DNA of 15,011 bases from an uncultured Campylobacter sp. (GTDB taxonomy: Bacteria > Campylobacterota > Campylobacteria > Campylobacterales > Campylobacteraceae), in assembly GCF_938045775.1 (NCBI RefSeq), contig NZ_CALIBH010000266.1, forward strand, positions 1-15,011, read 5' to 3'. The notes under the pieces are model-generated. The model saw only the letters and a list, made by a program, of their open reading frames with translations. It ran no database searches and was not told where the DNA came from. A program made the position numbers and the translations under genes. Shown in pieces: positions 7,248 through 13,920 of this stretch; within the stretch, counting starts at the first letter, position 1; each line of letters opens with the position of its first letter.

Positions 7248-8153
7248 ATGAAATACGATAACTTCTTGCTGCATCATCTAAGCGCGTATTATACGCTCGC
7301 GGCGCGTTTTTATAACTCTTTTGCGAGCGTTTTTGCCAAGCTTTTGGGCGCGCAAATTTCATCGCTTGAGGTCGTGCTCTTTCGCAATCTGCCCGGGCTT
7401 CTAATCCTGCTTTATAAAATCAAGGCTCGTCCCCGCGCGGCACGCTTCGCAAACAAGGGCGGTCATCCTTTTACGCTCGCGTTTCGCGGCATTATCGGGA
7501 TTTTGGGGCTGATGGTATTTTTTTATAACGTCGCCAACATCAGCCTCGGCGAGGCATTTACTTTTCAAAAAACGGCGCCCATTTGGACGGCGATCATCGC
7601 GTACTTTACCCTCGGCGAAAAATTCGGCGCGATGGGCTGGTTCTCGGTCTGCCTGGGCTTTGTGGGCATCGTTTTGGTAATTCAGCCGCAGTTTGGCTTG
7701 CAGCCGAGTGATATTTTTGGAATTTTAAGCGGATTATTCGCCGCAATGGCGCTTACCTCCGTGCGCGGGCTGCGCAAATACTATAGCTCCGATACGATCA
7801 TCCTCTCGGCGCTTCTTGCCGGCACGCTGATGCCCGTAGCGCTTATGATCGCAGCGGAATTTATAGACGCGCCCGCACTGAGCTTTATGCTTTGCAAATT
7901 TAAAATTCCAAACGCGCAGGGCTGGCTCTTTGCCGTTCTTTTGGGGCTGCTGGGGCTGTTTTATCAAACCTACGTCACCAAGGCCTACGCCGCGACGCGC
8001 AAAGCGGGCATAGTAGCTACGATCAGCTACGCCGACATCATCTTTTCGACGCTATTTGGGCTGCTGCTAGGCGACGCCTTGCCCGGTTTCATGGCGCTTG
8101 GTGGTATGGCGCTTATCATCGTCGCGGGCGCGCTCGTGGCGAACCGAAAGTAG
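7248..8153 (+). CDS. EamA/DMT-family permease, first of a tandem pair
   Basis: This encodes 301 residues with about ten hydrophobic helices in two EamA halves, the layout of the drug/metabolite transporter superfamily (inner-membrane carriers of metabolites, amino acids or nucleotide precursors). The substrate cannot be told from sequence. Typical marks are AFRGIIGILGLMVFFYNVANISLGEAFTF (about 82-110), FQKTAPIWTAIIAYFTLGEK at the end of the first half, and the matching YADIIFSTLFGLLLGDALPG in the second half. The start is clear: AAAGGGA five bases before the ATG and a TATAAT further up. It shares long motifs with the next gene (FTFQKTAPI, the RKAGIV-A-ISY-DI-FS segment), so the two are paralogues. 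The stop is six bases before the next ATG. Confidence 0.93.
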   Translation: MKYDNFLLHHLSAYYTLAARFYNSFASVFAKLLGAQISSLEVVLFRNLPGLLILLYKIKARPRAARFANKGGHPFTLAFRGIIGILGLMVFFYNVANISLGEAFTFQKTAPIWTAIIAYFTLGEKFGAMGWFSVCLGFVGIVLVIQPQFGLQPSDIFGILSGLFAAMALTSVRGLRKYYSSDTIILSALLAGTLMPVALMIAAEFIDAPALSFMLCKFKIPNAQGWLFAVLLGLLGLFYQTYVTKAYAATRKAGIVATISYADIIFSTLFGLLLGDALPGFMALGGMALIIVAGALVANRK

Positions 8154-8159
8154 CGCGCG

Positions 8160-9092
8160 ATGAAGCAGAAGCTTTACTCCGCGTTTTGGCTGAAACATCT
8201 GGGCGTTTATTATATGCTAGTAGCGAGCTTCTATTTTGCGCTAAACGGCGCTTTGGCCAAGGTCATGGCAGAGCATATGAGTAGCGCCGAGATCGTGTTT
8301 TTCCGCAACGTCGTAGGCATCGGCATCGTGCTGTTTTCGCTAAGGCGGGTAAAAAATCTTGGCCCCGGCGGCAAGCCGTGGCTACTCGCGTTTCGCGGCT
8401 TTATCGGCAGCTGCGGTATCTTAGCGACCTTTTACAACATCGCTCACATCGATCTTGGCACCGCTTTTACCTTCCAAAAGACGGCGCCCATTTTCACCGC
8501 GCTATTTTCGGCATTTTTCTTAGGCGAAAAGCTAAGCTCGCGCGGTTGGTTTGCGATACTGCTCGGCTTTGGCGGAATTTTACTCGTCGTGCGCCCGCAC
8601 ATCGGCATCAGCGTAACCGACGCGGTGGGAATCTTCGGCGGTATGTGCGCGGGGCTTGCATACACGAGCGTGCGCGAGCTCCGCAAACACTACGCCACAA
8701 ACCTCATCGTGCTGGTTTTCGTCTCGTCCGCCACCTTTCTAAGTGCTACGATGATGATAACGGGCTGGGTGCTCGGTGATAGCGAGGTTAAAATTTTAGG
8801 GCTTTTCAGCGGGACGGATTTAGCAAAGCTCGCTTATTTCAACCCGCCAAGCCTTTTTGGCTGGGTGCTCGTGGCGCTTCTGGGTGTCAGCGGTATCTAC
8901 TTTCAAATTTACATGACGCGCGCCTACGCCGCTTCGCGCAAAGCGGGCATCGTCGCTGCGATCAGCTACAGCGATATCCTCTTTAGCATGGCGCTTGGAA
9001 TTATGCTAGGCGACCGGCTGCCGGGCCCGATCGTGCTAGCAGGCATTGCGGTGGTGATTTTAAGCGGAATTTTAATCGCCCGCGAGCGCTAA
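8160..9092 (+). CDS. EamA/DMT-family permease, second of a tandem pair
   Basis: This encodes 310 residues, again about ten membrane helices in two EamA repeats. It lines up with the preceding protein over its whole length: KHLGVYYMLVASFYF, EIVFFRNVVG, AFRGFIGSCGILATFYNIAHIDLG, FTFQKTAPIFTALFSAFFLGEK, and near the end RKAGIVAAISYSDILFSMALGIMLGDRLPG. The main difference is an insertion around 195-220 (GDSEVKILGLFSGTDLAK). The start at 8160 has no good ribosome site (only GAAAG before it) and follows the upstream stop by six bases, so translation is probably coupled. The substrate is unknown. The pair could work separately or as a heteromer, as in two-component small DMT systems; full-length EamA proteins normally work alone, so I favour separate function. 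Confidence 0.93.
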   Translation: MKQKLYSAFWLKHLGVYYMLVASFYFALNGALAKVMAEHMSSAEIVFFRNVVGIGIVLFSLRRVKNLGPGGKPWLLAFRGFIGSCGILATFYNIAHIDLGTAFTFQKTAPIFTALFSAFFLGEKLSSRGWFAILLGFGGILLVVRPHIGISVTDAVGIFGGMCAGLAYTSVRELRKHYATNLIVLVFVSSATFLSATMMITGWVLGDSEVKILGLFSGTDLAKLAYFNPPSLFGWVLVALLGVSGIYFQIYMTRAYAASRKAGIVAAISYSDILFSMALGIMLGDRLPGPIVLAGIAVVILSGILIARER

Positions 9093-9169
9093 ATTTAAAT
9101 TTAAAACCAATTCAAACGCGCCGAGGGGCTAAATTTAATCCGCGCCGCCCGCCTGCGCTAAATTTCAGC

Positions 9170-9222
9170 AGTCTAAAAGCTTAAAAAGACTAACATTCAA
9201 ATCAAAGTTCTACGGCGTAGAA
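9170..9222. repeat. Two inverted repeats upstream of the activase gene
   Basis: The 156-base gap 9093-9248 holds two small inverted repeats. AGTCT...AGACT occupies 9170-9191. A better one, TTCTAC-GGC-GTAGAA, occupies 9208-9222 and is followed by ATATTTTT. The second could be a weak terminator of the permease pair or an operator for the activase-reductase unit. No clear TATAAT box is visible in the gap. Confidence 0.4.
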
Positions 9223-9248
9223 ATATTTTTCGACGGATTTAAAATTTT

Positions 9249-10025
9249 ATGCATTTTATCGGTACCAACATCGGCTCCACCTCATCAAAGGTCGCCGTTA
9301 TGGACGAACGCGGCGAATTTTGCGAGCTATTTTTGCTGCCAAGCGGCTTTAGCGCGGTCAAGGTCGCGCGCCAGATCAAGCAAGCTTTAGAGCAAAAAGG
9401 CTACGCAGAGGGCTTCGTGACGGCTACGGGCTACGGACGCGTTAGCGTAGAGTACGCGCAGCTTAGCATGAGCGAAATTTTATGCCACGGGCTTGGGGCA
9501 CACTTTTTATTTGAGCAAGACTGCACCGTCATCGATGTGGGCGGGCAAGACACCAAAGCGATCAAAATAGAAAACGGCAAACCGGCGGATTTTATCATGA
9601 ACGACAAATGCTCGGCGGGCACAGGCAAATTTTTAGAGATCAGTGCGGGCCGCTTGGGGCTTGAGCTTAGCGAAATTTACAAAACCGCCCGCAAAAATCC
9701 CGCGATTAAAATTAGCTCAACGTGCACTGTTTTTGCAGAAAGCGAGATCGTCTCGCTAAGCGCAAACGGAGCCGAAACTAGCGAGATCGCCTACGCCATC
9801 GTGGATTCCTCCGCGCACAAGGTCGCCTCTCTCATCAAACGGCTGGAAAATCAAATTTATTTTTTAAGCGGCGGACTTAGCAACGTGCCGCTCTTTAAGC
9901 AGCTTCTAGGCGAGCATCTGGGGGCTGAAATTTTTACTTGCGAAAACGCAATCTACTGCGGCGCGATGGGCGCTGCGCTTATCGGTGCACGCAAAGCAAA
10001 CGAAATTTTAAAGGAGACGAGATGA
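9249..10025 (+). CDS. 2-hydroxyacyl-CoA dehydratase/double-cubane activase (BadF/HgdC family, YjiL-like)
   Basis: This 258-residue ATPase of the ASKHA fold is the activator type that binds one [4Fe-4S] cluster between two subunits and drives ATP-powered electron transfer into a partner. Seen are the phosphate-1 loop GTNIGSTSSKVAV (5-17), the DVGGQDTKAIK loop (96-106), and the two cluster cysteines C121 (NDKCSAGTGKF) and C159 (SSTCTVFAESE), followed by FLSGGLSNVPL and GAMGAALIGA. Length and order match HgdC and E. coli YjiL. The partner gene follows with an ATGA overlap, so the two form one unit. The ribosome site is weak (ACGGA, about 12 bases before the ATG), but the protein start matches the family. 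It is cytoplasmic. An electron donor, normally a reduced ferredoxin or flavodoxin, is not encoded next to it. Confidence 0.95.
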   Translation: MHFIGTNIGSTSSKVAVMDERGEFCELFLLPSGFSAVKVARQIKQALEQKGYAEGFVTATGYGRVSVEYAQLSMSEILCHGLGAHFLFEQDCTVIDVGGQDTKAIKIENGKPADFIMNDKCSAGTGKFLEISAGRLGLELSEIYKTARKNPAIKISSTCTVFAESEIVSLSANGAETSEIAYAIVDSSAHKVASLIKRLENQIYFLSGGLSNVPLFKQLLGEHLGAEIFTCENAIYCGAMGAALIGARKANEILKETR

Positions 10026-11131
10026 AGATGGATTTTGACGCGCTTAAAAAGCGTAACGCAATGGCTCTGCACGATCTAAAAGAGCAAGGCAAACACGTAG
10101 TTGGGATGTTTTGCACCTATTCGCCGAAGGAGCTTATTTACGCCGCGGGCGCCGTGCCGGTTGGGCTTTGCGCCTATGACGAAAGCCCGATAGATGCCGC
10201 TCATGCCGAGCTTCCGCGCAATCTTTGCCCGCTAATCAAAGCAAGCTACGGCTACGCGGTTACGAAAAAATGCCCCTATATGAACGCTAGCGATCTCGTC
10301 ATAGGTGAAACGACCTGCGACGGCAAGAAAAAGATGTATGAGCTGCTTGCAAAGCATAAGGACGTCCACGTACTGCAACTGCCGAATATGACTGGCGGCA
10401 AGAGTTTGGAGCTTTTTACCGATGAGCTTAGGAAATTTCGCAAAGTTTTGGAGCAAAAATTTAATACGAAAATCACGGATGAAGCGCTACTTGATGCGGT
10501 GCAAATTTACAACGAAGAGCGTGATGTGATGATGGAACTTTTAGAGCTTGGCAAACTAAATCCGATGCCGGTAGCGGGCAGCGAAATTCATCAAATTTCA
10601 TTTGCGAGCGACTTCATATACGACAAGCAGGAGAAGCTTAAAATGATACGCGCCTACATAGCCGCCGCAAAGAAGATATCGCCGCCGAAAACTCGTAAAA
10701 AGCGGATCATCATCACAGGCTGTCCGAGCGGAGGCGTGTATGAAAAGGTTATCAAGCAGATTGAGGAGCTGAGTGCAGATGTAGTGGCATTTGAAAACTG
10801 CTCCGGCACCAAAGGCTATCAAAACCAAGTGCAAACAAAGGGCGATCCGGTCGCAAATATCGCCGAGCGCTACCTTAAAATCCCCTGTTCGGTGATGTAT
10901 CAAAACGACGCACGCTCGGATATTATCAAGGAATTTATCCGCGAATATCAAGCAGATGGCGTCATCGACGTCGTGCTAAGCGGCTGCCACACCTACGCGA
11001 TCGAGACGAACAAGATCAAAGAGGCGAGCCGCGAAGCGGGAGCGAACTATATGTCGCTAGAGACCGATTATTCAAAACAGGATGTCGGGCAGATACGCAC
11101 GCGGCTGGAAGCCTTTATAGAGCTGCTTTAG
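10022..11131 (+). CDS. Double-cubane-cluster reductase (2-hydroxyacyl-CoA dehydratase family, YjiM-like)
   Basis: This encodes 369 residues of the 2-hydroxyacyl-CoA dehydratase superfamily, in the branch whose studied member (DCCP of Carboxydothermus) carries an [8Fe-9S] double-cubane cluster and reduces small molecules such as acetylene when driven by its ATPase. The physiological substrate is unknown. Candidate cluster cysteines fall in GMFCTYSPKEL (C31), RNLCPLIKASYGYA (C69), KKCPY (C84), ETTCDGKKKMYELL (C99), ITGCPSGG (C234), ENCSGTKG (C260) and LSGCHTYAIE (C322). A single subunit fits the double-cubane branch rather than the two-subunit amino-acid fermentation enzymes. The start is the ATG at 10022, inside the activase stop (ATGA) with AAAGGAG upstream; the open frame back to 9938 only overlaps the activase. 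The 72-base gap downstream has no convincing terminator, so read-through into the next genes is possible. Confidence 0.93.
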   Translation: MKMDFDALKKRNAMALHDLKEQGKHVVGMFCTYSPKELIYAAGAVPVGLCAYDESPIDAAHAELPRNLCPLIKASYGYAVTKKCPYMNASDLVIGETTCDGKKKMYELLAKHKDVHVLQLPNMTGGKSLELFTDELRKFRKVLEQKFNTKITDEALLDAVQIYNEERDVMMELLELGKLNPMPVAGSEIHQISFASDFIYDKQEKLKMIRAYIAAAKKISPPKTRKKRIIITGCPSGGVYEKVIKQIEELSADVVAFENCSGTKGYQNQVQTKGDPVANIAERYLKIPCSVMYQNDARSDIIKEFIREYQADGVIDVVLSGCHTYAIETNKIKEASREAGANYMSLETDYSKQDVGQIRTRLEAFIELL

Positions 11132-11203
11132 CAGGTCTTATTTGAAATTTTAAAATTAAAAATTTTCTAAATTTAAAAACAAACCAAAGAAAGGAGAGGT
11201 TGT

Positions 11204-12064
11204 ATGAAATTTAAGGAGATAGACGAATCTCGTCGCGGCTTTTTAAAAGGAGCTTTAGCGGCAGCCGCCATCGCCGGACCCGAATCGATGCTCGCCGGCT
11301 TCACGCCGTTTAAGCCAGGTTCCCTGCAGGTTTGGTCGTGCGGAGGACTGTCCGAAGCATTTAACGAGCTAAACGCCATTTATGAGTCAAGGACGGGACA
11401 TAATATCCAGTACACCGGCGCCTTTGCGGGTGCGCTCGGAAAGTCGCTGCTAGCCTTGCAAGGCAAGACGGAGGTTTTCGGCGCTCGCGTTTTGGAGCTG
11501 TCTCAAAAACTGCGTAAGGCTGGCCTTAGCCTCCGCTTTAGACCGCTATGTTTTACCGACTACGTTTTAGTAGTGCCGAAGGGAAATCCCGCGGGCATTC
11601 GCGATCTGAAGGATCTAGCAGAGCCCGGCGTGCGGGTGATGCTGCCGCTAAGGGCATCGCCTCCGGGTAGCGGACCGGTAAAGGGAATTTTGAAAAATTC
11701 AGGTCTCACGGGGCCCGTTATGAAAAATATGATTGCCAACGGCTCATGCGTCATCCAGATGATGTGCGATCTGGTAGATGGCAAGGGCGATGCGTCCATA
11801 ATCGAAAAGCGCCTAACGACGCACGATAGGTTTAAAGACAAGATCGAATATATGCCTATCGACGAGAAACTCATCCCGCCCGGGCCGCTTACCTTTACGC
11901 TAAATATCATGAAGTACGTAAAGGACGAGAAGCTGGTCGACGACTTCGCGGACTTCGTCTGTTCCGTGGAGGGGCAGGAAATTTTCGAGCGACACGGCTT
12001 TACCTCCATCCATTCGGCGCGTGGGCTCGAACTCATAGAAAGGTTTGGTGTAAAAGATGTTTAG
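11204..12064 (+). CDS. Tat-exported periplasmic solute-binding protein, ModA/WtpA-like
   Basis: This encodes 286 residues. The N-terminus has a twin-arginine signal, SRRGFLKG (9-16), followed by an alanine-rich helix, so the protein is exported folded, probably with a bound cofactor or metal. From about 40 onward it resembles class II periplasmic binding proteins of the molybdate/tungstate type: LQVWSCGGLSEAFNELNAIYESRTG (41-65), TGAFAGALGKSL, DYVLVVPKGNPAGIRDLKDL (119-138), and a C-terminal FADFVCSVEGQEIFERHGF. The usual oxyanion loop here carries a cysteine (C46), with more at 116, 182, 188 and 253, unusual for the family. No ABC permease or ATPase gene is adjacent. Instead the gene overlaps a NapH-like gene by 8 bases, followed by a NifB-like gene. 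The ribosome site AAGGAG is clear. The ligand could be molybdate or something quite different. Confidence 0.85.
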   Translation: MKFKEIDESRRGFLKGALAAAAIAGPESMLAGFTPFKPGSLQVWSCGGLSEAFNELNAIYESRTGHNIQYTGAFAGALGKSLLALQGKTEVFGARVLELSQKLRKAGLSLRFRPLCFTDYVLVVPKGNPAGIRDLKDLAEPGVRVMLPLRASPPGSGPVKGILKNSGLTGPVMKNMIANGSCVIQMMCDLVDGKGDASIIEKRLTTHDRFKDKIEYMPIDEKLIPPGPLTFTLNIMKYVKDEKLVDDFADFVCSVEGQEIFERHGFTSIHSARGLELIERFGVKDV

Positions 12065-12833
12065 TATAGTGAATATGGCAAAGATGAAAAAAGTCTCTAG
12101 GCTAACTAAAATTCGTCGATTGGTGCAGCTGATTTTTATCGGTGCGATCGGGCAATGGGCTTATTACGGAATTTTTAGATGCCCTTTTATAGTGCCTTTC
12201 GTAAACTGCCAATCCTGTCCGATCGTCACGTGCTGGGGGCGGATCGCGACCGTCTTTTTCGGCTTTTGGCTATTTATACCTGTGCTTGTTATTTTCCTTG
12301 GGCGCGCGTTTTGCGGCTGGCTTTGCCCGGGCGGATTCGTAAATCAAATGCTCGGCAAATTTGCCGCTTTTAAGCTTAAGCTAAAAAATAACAGGAAGCT
12401 ACGATATGCGCAGATAGGCATGGTTCTAGCCGTTTTGCTTAGCGCCGGCGTCTATTTTATCTATGGAAACCCCCGCGTTATGATCCCTATTCGCACCAGC
12501 GACGAGTATCTCAACGCCGTTATCATGTCATTTAAATTTTCCGACTGGTACTGGGCGGTTCGCACTGCCGTAGTCGTGGCCCTCATCGCTGCATCTTTGA
12601 TCGTCGCAAATTTATGGTGCCGCTTCGCCTGTCCTAGCGGCGGCATAATGGAGCTGCTGCGTAAAATTTCAATATTTCGCGTTTATAAAACGGATGCCTG
12701 CGATAACTGCAACGCCTGTTTGCGCAAATGCGAAATGGGCACGAGGCCGGACGAGATGAACTGCACGAACTGCGGCGATTGTATGGATGTTTGCCACGCG
12801 GACGCCATCAAATTCGGAAGGAAAAAAGATTGA
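12057..12833 (+). CDS. NapH-like membrane polyferredoxin (4Fe-4S protein)
   Basis: This encodes 258 residues of the NapH/CcoG-like quinol-linked iron-sulfur family in the inner membrane. About four membrane helices are seen (22-40, 61-82, 117-137, 167-187). Between helices 1 and 2 is a cysteine-rich loop with C51, C54 and C59 (NCQSCPIVTC). After helices 2 and 4 come the two CxxxCP motifs typical of NapH: C86/C90 (FCGWLCPGG) and C188/C192 (WCRFACPSGG). The C-terminal cytoplasmic part holds two complete 4Fe-4S motifs: CDNCNACLRKC (215-225) and CTNCGDCMDVC (236-246). Such proteins move electrons between the quinone pool and soluble partners. It overlaps the binding-protein gene upstream and the NifB-like gene downstream (TGATG), so equal production is expected. 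No nap reductase genes are near, so this is not the napH of a Nap operon. Confidence 0.92.
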   Translation: MFSIVNMAKMKKVSRLTKIRRLVQLIFIGAIGQWAYYGIFRCPFIVPFVNCQSCPIVTCWGRIATVFFGFWLFIPVLVIFLGRAFCGWLCPGGFVNQMLGKFAAFKLKLKNNRKLRYAQIGMVLAVLLSAGVYFIYGNPRVMIPIRTSDEYLNAVIMSFKFSDWYWAVRTAVVVALIAASLIVANLWCRFACPSGGIMELLRKISIFRVYKTDACDNCNACLRKCEMGTRPDEMNCTNCGDCMDVCHADAIKFGRKKD

Positions 12834-13660
12834 TGAATTTTTTTGCCAAACCCTCCTTCGATAACCACCCCTGCTTTAGCAAAAAAGCGTCCGCCGCCTA
12901 CGGGCGCGTGCACCTTCCCGTAGCGCCGCATTGCAATATCCAATGCAATTTTTGCAACCGCATCTACGACTGCGCAAACGAAAATCGACCCGGCGTAACG
13001 GGGAGGGTGCAAAGCCCGGACGAAGCCGCGCTATACGTGGAAAATCTATTTAAATTTAGACAGGATATCTCGGTCATCGGTATCGCAGGACCCGGGGATC
13101 CTATGTGCGATGCCGACAAGACCCTAGCGACTTTTGAAAAATGCAAAGCCCGCTTCCCTCACGCCCTACTTTGCCTATCCACAAACGGCCTGTCCCTGCC
13201 CGAGCACGTGGATGATATCGTGCGAATCGGCGTGAGCCACGTGACGGTAACCGTTAATGCCGTAACGCCTGACGTGGGCGGCAAAATTTATGCGTGGGTG
13301 CGCCACAAAAACAAAATTTACCGCGGCGAAGAGGGTGCTAGAATTCTTGGGGAGCGCCAAGAGGAAGGGATTCGCAAACTAAAAGAAGCCCGCATGATCG
13401 TAAAGATCAATACGGTCGTAATACCTGGCGTAAATATGACTCACGTACCCGAAATCGCGAAAAAGGCCAAAGAGTGGCAGGCCGATATCATGAACTGTAT
13501 GGCGATGATCCCTGTGCATGATACCCCTTTTGCAAATATCAAATCGCCCTCAAACGAAGAAATTCGCAGCATGCGAAAGCTTATCGGCGGCTCCATTCAT
13601 CAAATGACTCACTGCAGCAGATGCCGCGCCGACGCATGCGGCAAGCTTTGCGAGAAATAA
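12833..13660 (+). CDS. NifB-family radical SAM protein without the NifX domain
   Basis: These 275 residues match the NifB core from end to end. NifB uses S-adenosylmethionine radical chemistry to fuse two 4Fe-4S units and insert a carbide, forming the [8Fe-9S-C] precursor of nitrogenase cofactors. Visible are HPCFSKKA (12-19), the radical SAM motif CNIQCNFC (34-41) followed by NRIYDCANENRPGV, GIAGPGDPMCDADKT (83-97), CLSTNGLSLPEHVD (114-127), VTVTVNAVTPDVGGKIYAWV, and the C-terminal HCSRCRADACGKLCEK with C261/C264. All cysteine sites I associate with NifB clusters are kept. It lacks the C-terminal NifX-like domain of many proteobacterial NifBs. The start ATG overlaps the preceding TGA; the frame open back to 12728 is not used. 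No nifHDK or nifEN lies in the window, so a nitrogenase role is not shown. Alternative: a relative recruited for another Fe-S cofactor. Confidence 0.92.
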   Translation: MNFFAKPSFDNHPCFSKKASAAYGRVHLPVAPHCNIQCNFCNRIYDCANENRPGVTGRVQSPDEAALYVENLFKFRQDISVIGIAGPGDPMCDADKTLATFEKCKARFPHALLCLSTNGLSLPEHVDDIVRIGVSHVTVTVNAVTPDVGGKIYAWVRHKNKIYRGEEGARILGERQEEGIRKLKEARMIVKINTVVIPGVNMTHVPEIAKKAKEWQADIMNCMAMIPVHDTPFANIKSPSNEEIRSMRKLIGGSIHQMTHCSRCRADACGKLCEK

Positions 13661-13682
13661 AGACCTGCTTTGCGGGTCTTTT
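13659..13682 (+). terminator. Rho-independent terminator after the NifB-like gene
   Basis: A 10-bp stem, AAAGACCTGC / GCGGGTCTTT (one T-G pair), closes on a TTT loop and ends in a short T-run. Its left arm starts in the last two bases of the NifB-like stop codon. It ends the binding protein-NapH-NifB unit and separates it from the flavocytochrome gene. Confidence 0.85.
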
Positions 13683-13769
13683 ATCCAGCCTATAATACAC
13701 TCTCATAGCGCACAAAATTTTATGTAGAGATTTAAATTTAAAATTTGTCTAAATTTAGAGCTAGCAAGC

Positions 13770-13788
13770 AGCCGATAAGCGGCTTTTT
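13770..13788 (+). terminator. Possible second terminator hairpin
   Basis: A short stem AGCCG / CGGCT with loop ATAAG is followed at once by five T (counting the last stem base). It is weaker than the one at 13659 and may act as a backup before the promoter of the next gene. Other GC-rich bases just downstream (CGGCGGCGG then six T) may extend or compete with it. Confidence 0.45.
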
Positions 13789-13859
13789 AGCGGCGGCGGT
13801 TTTTTAAAATTTAAAAACAATTTTTAAATAATATTATTTTGCTTTTATTTAACTTTGGC

Positions 13860-13865
13860 TATAAT
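13860..13865 (+). promoter_or_regulatory. Likely -10 box of the flavocytochrome gene promoter
   Basis: A perfect TATAAT follows a T-rich stretch with T-runs about every 10 bases (TTTTTAAATAATATTATTTTGC, TTTTATTT, CTTTGGC), the classic Campylobacter sigma-70 layout. Transcription should start near 13872, leaving a leader of about 50 bases that includes the palindrome at 13891 and an AAGGAG site five bases from the ATG. Confidence 0.75.
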
Positions 13866-13890
13866 TCTCCCAAAATTAGGCATCAAAAAA

Positions 13891-13903
13891 ACCGTATAAC
13901 GGT
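13891..13903. promoter_or_regulatory. 13-bp palindrome in the flavocytochrome leader, candidate operator
   Basis: ACCGT-ATA-ACGGT is a perfect inverted repeat with 5-base arms and a 3-base centre. It sits about 20 bases after the predicted transcription start and just before the ribosome site. Position and symmetry fit a repressor site or a small RNA hairpin. No regulator gene is in the window, so the binding protein is unknown. Confidence 0.45.
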
Positions 13904-13920
13904 AAAATAAAGGAGACATC

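Noticed and set aside
9938..10021. Longer N-terminus for the double-cubane reductase
   Set aside because: It lies wholly in another frame of the activase gene. The ATG at 10022 has AAAGGAG upstream and matches the family start.
12728..12832. Longer N-terminus for the NifB-like protein
   Set aside because: It overlaps the second ferredoxin motif of the NapH-like gene out of frame. The ATG at 12833 gives the usual NifB beginning just before the HPC motif.
12057..12833. napH of a periplasmic nitrate reductase operon
   Set aside because: No napA, B, G, L or D lies nearby; the neighbours are a binding protein and NifB, so only family resemblance is claimed.
11204..13660. A nitrogen-fixation operon
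   Set aside because: Only a NifB-family protein is present. No nifH, D, K, E, N, U, S or V is in the window, so diazotrophy cannot be claimed.
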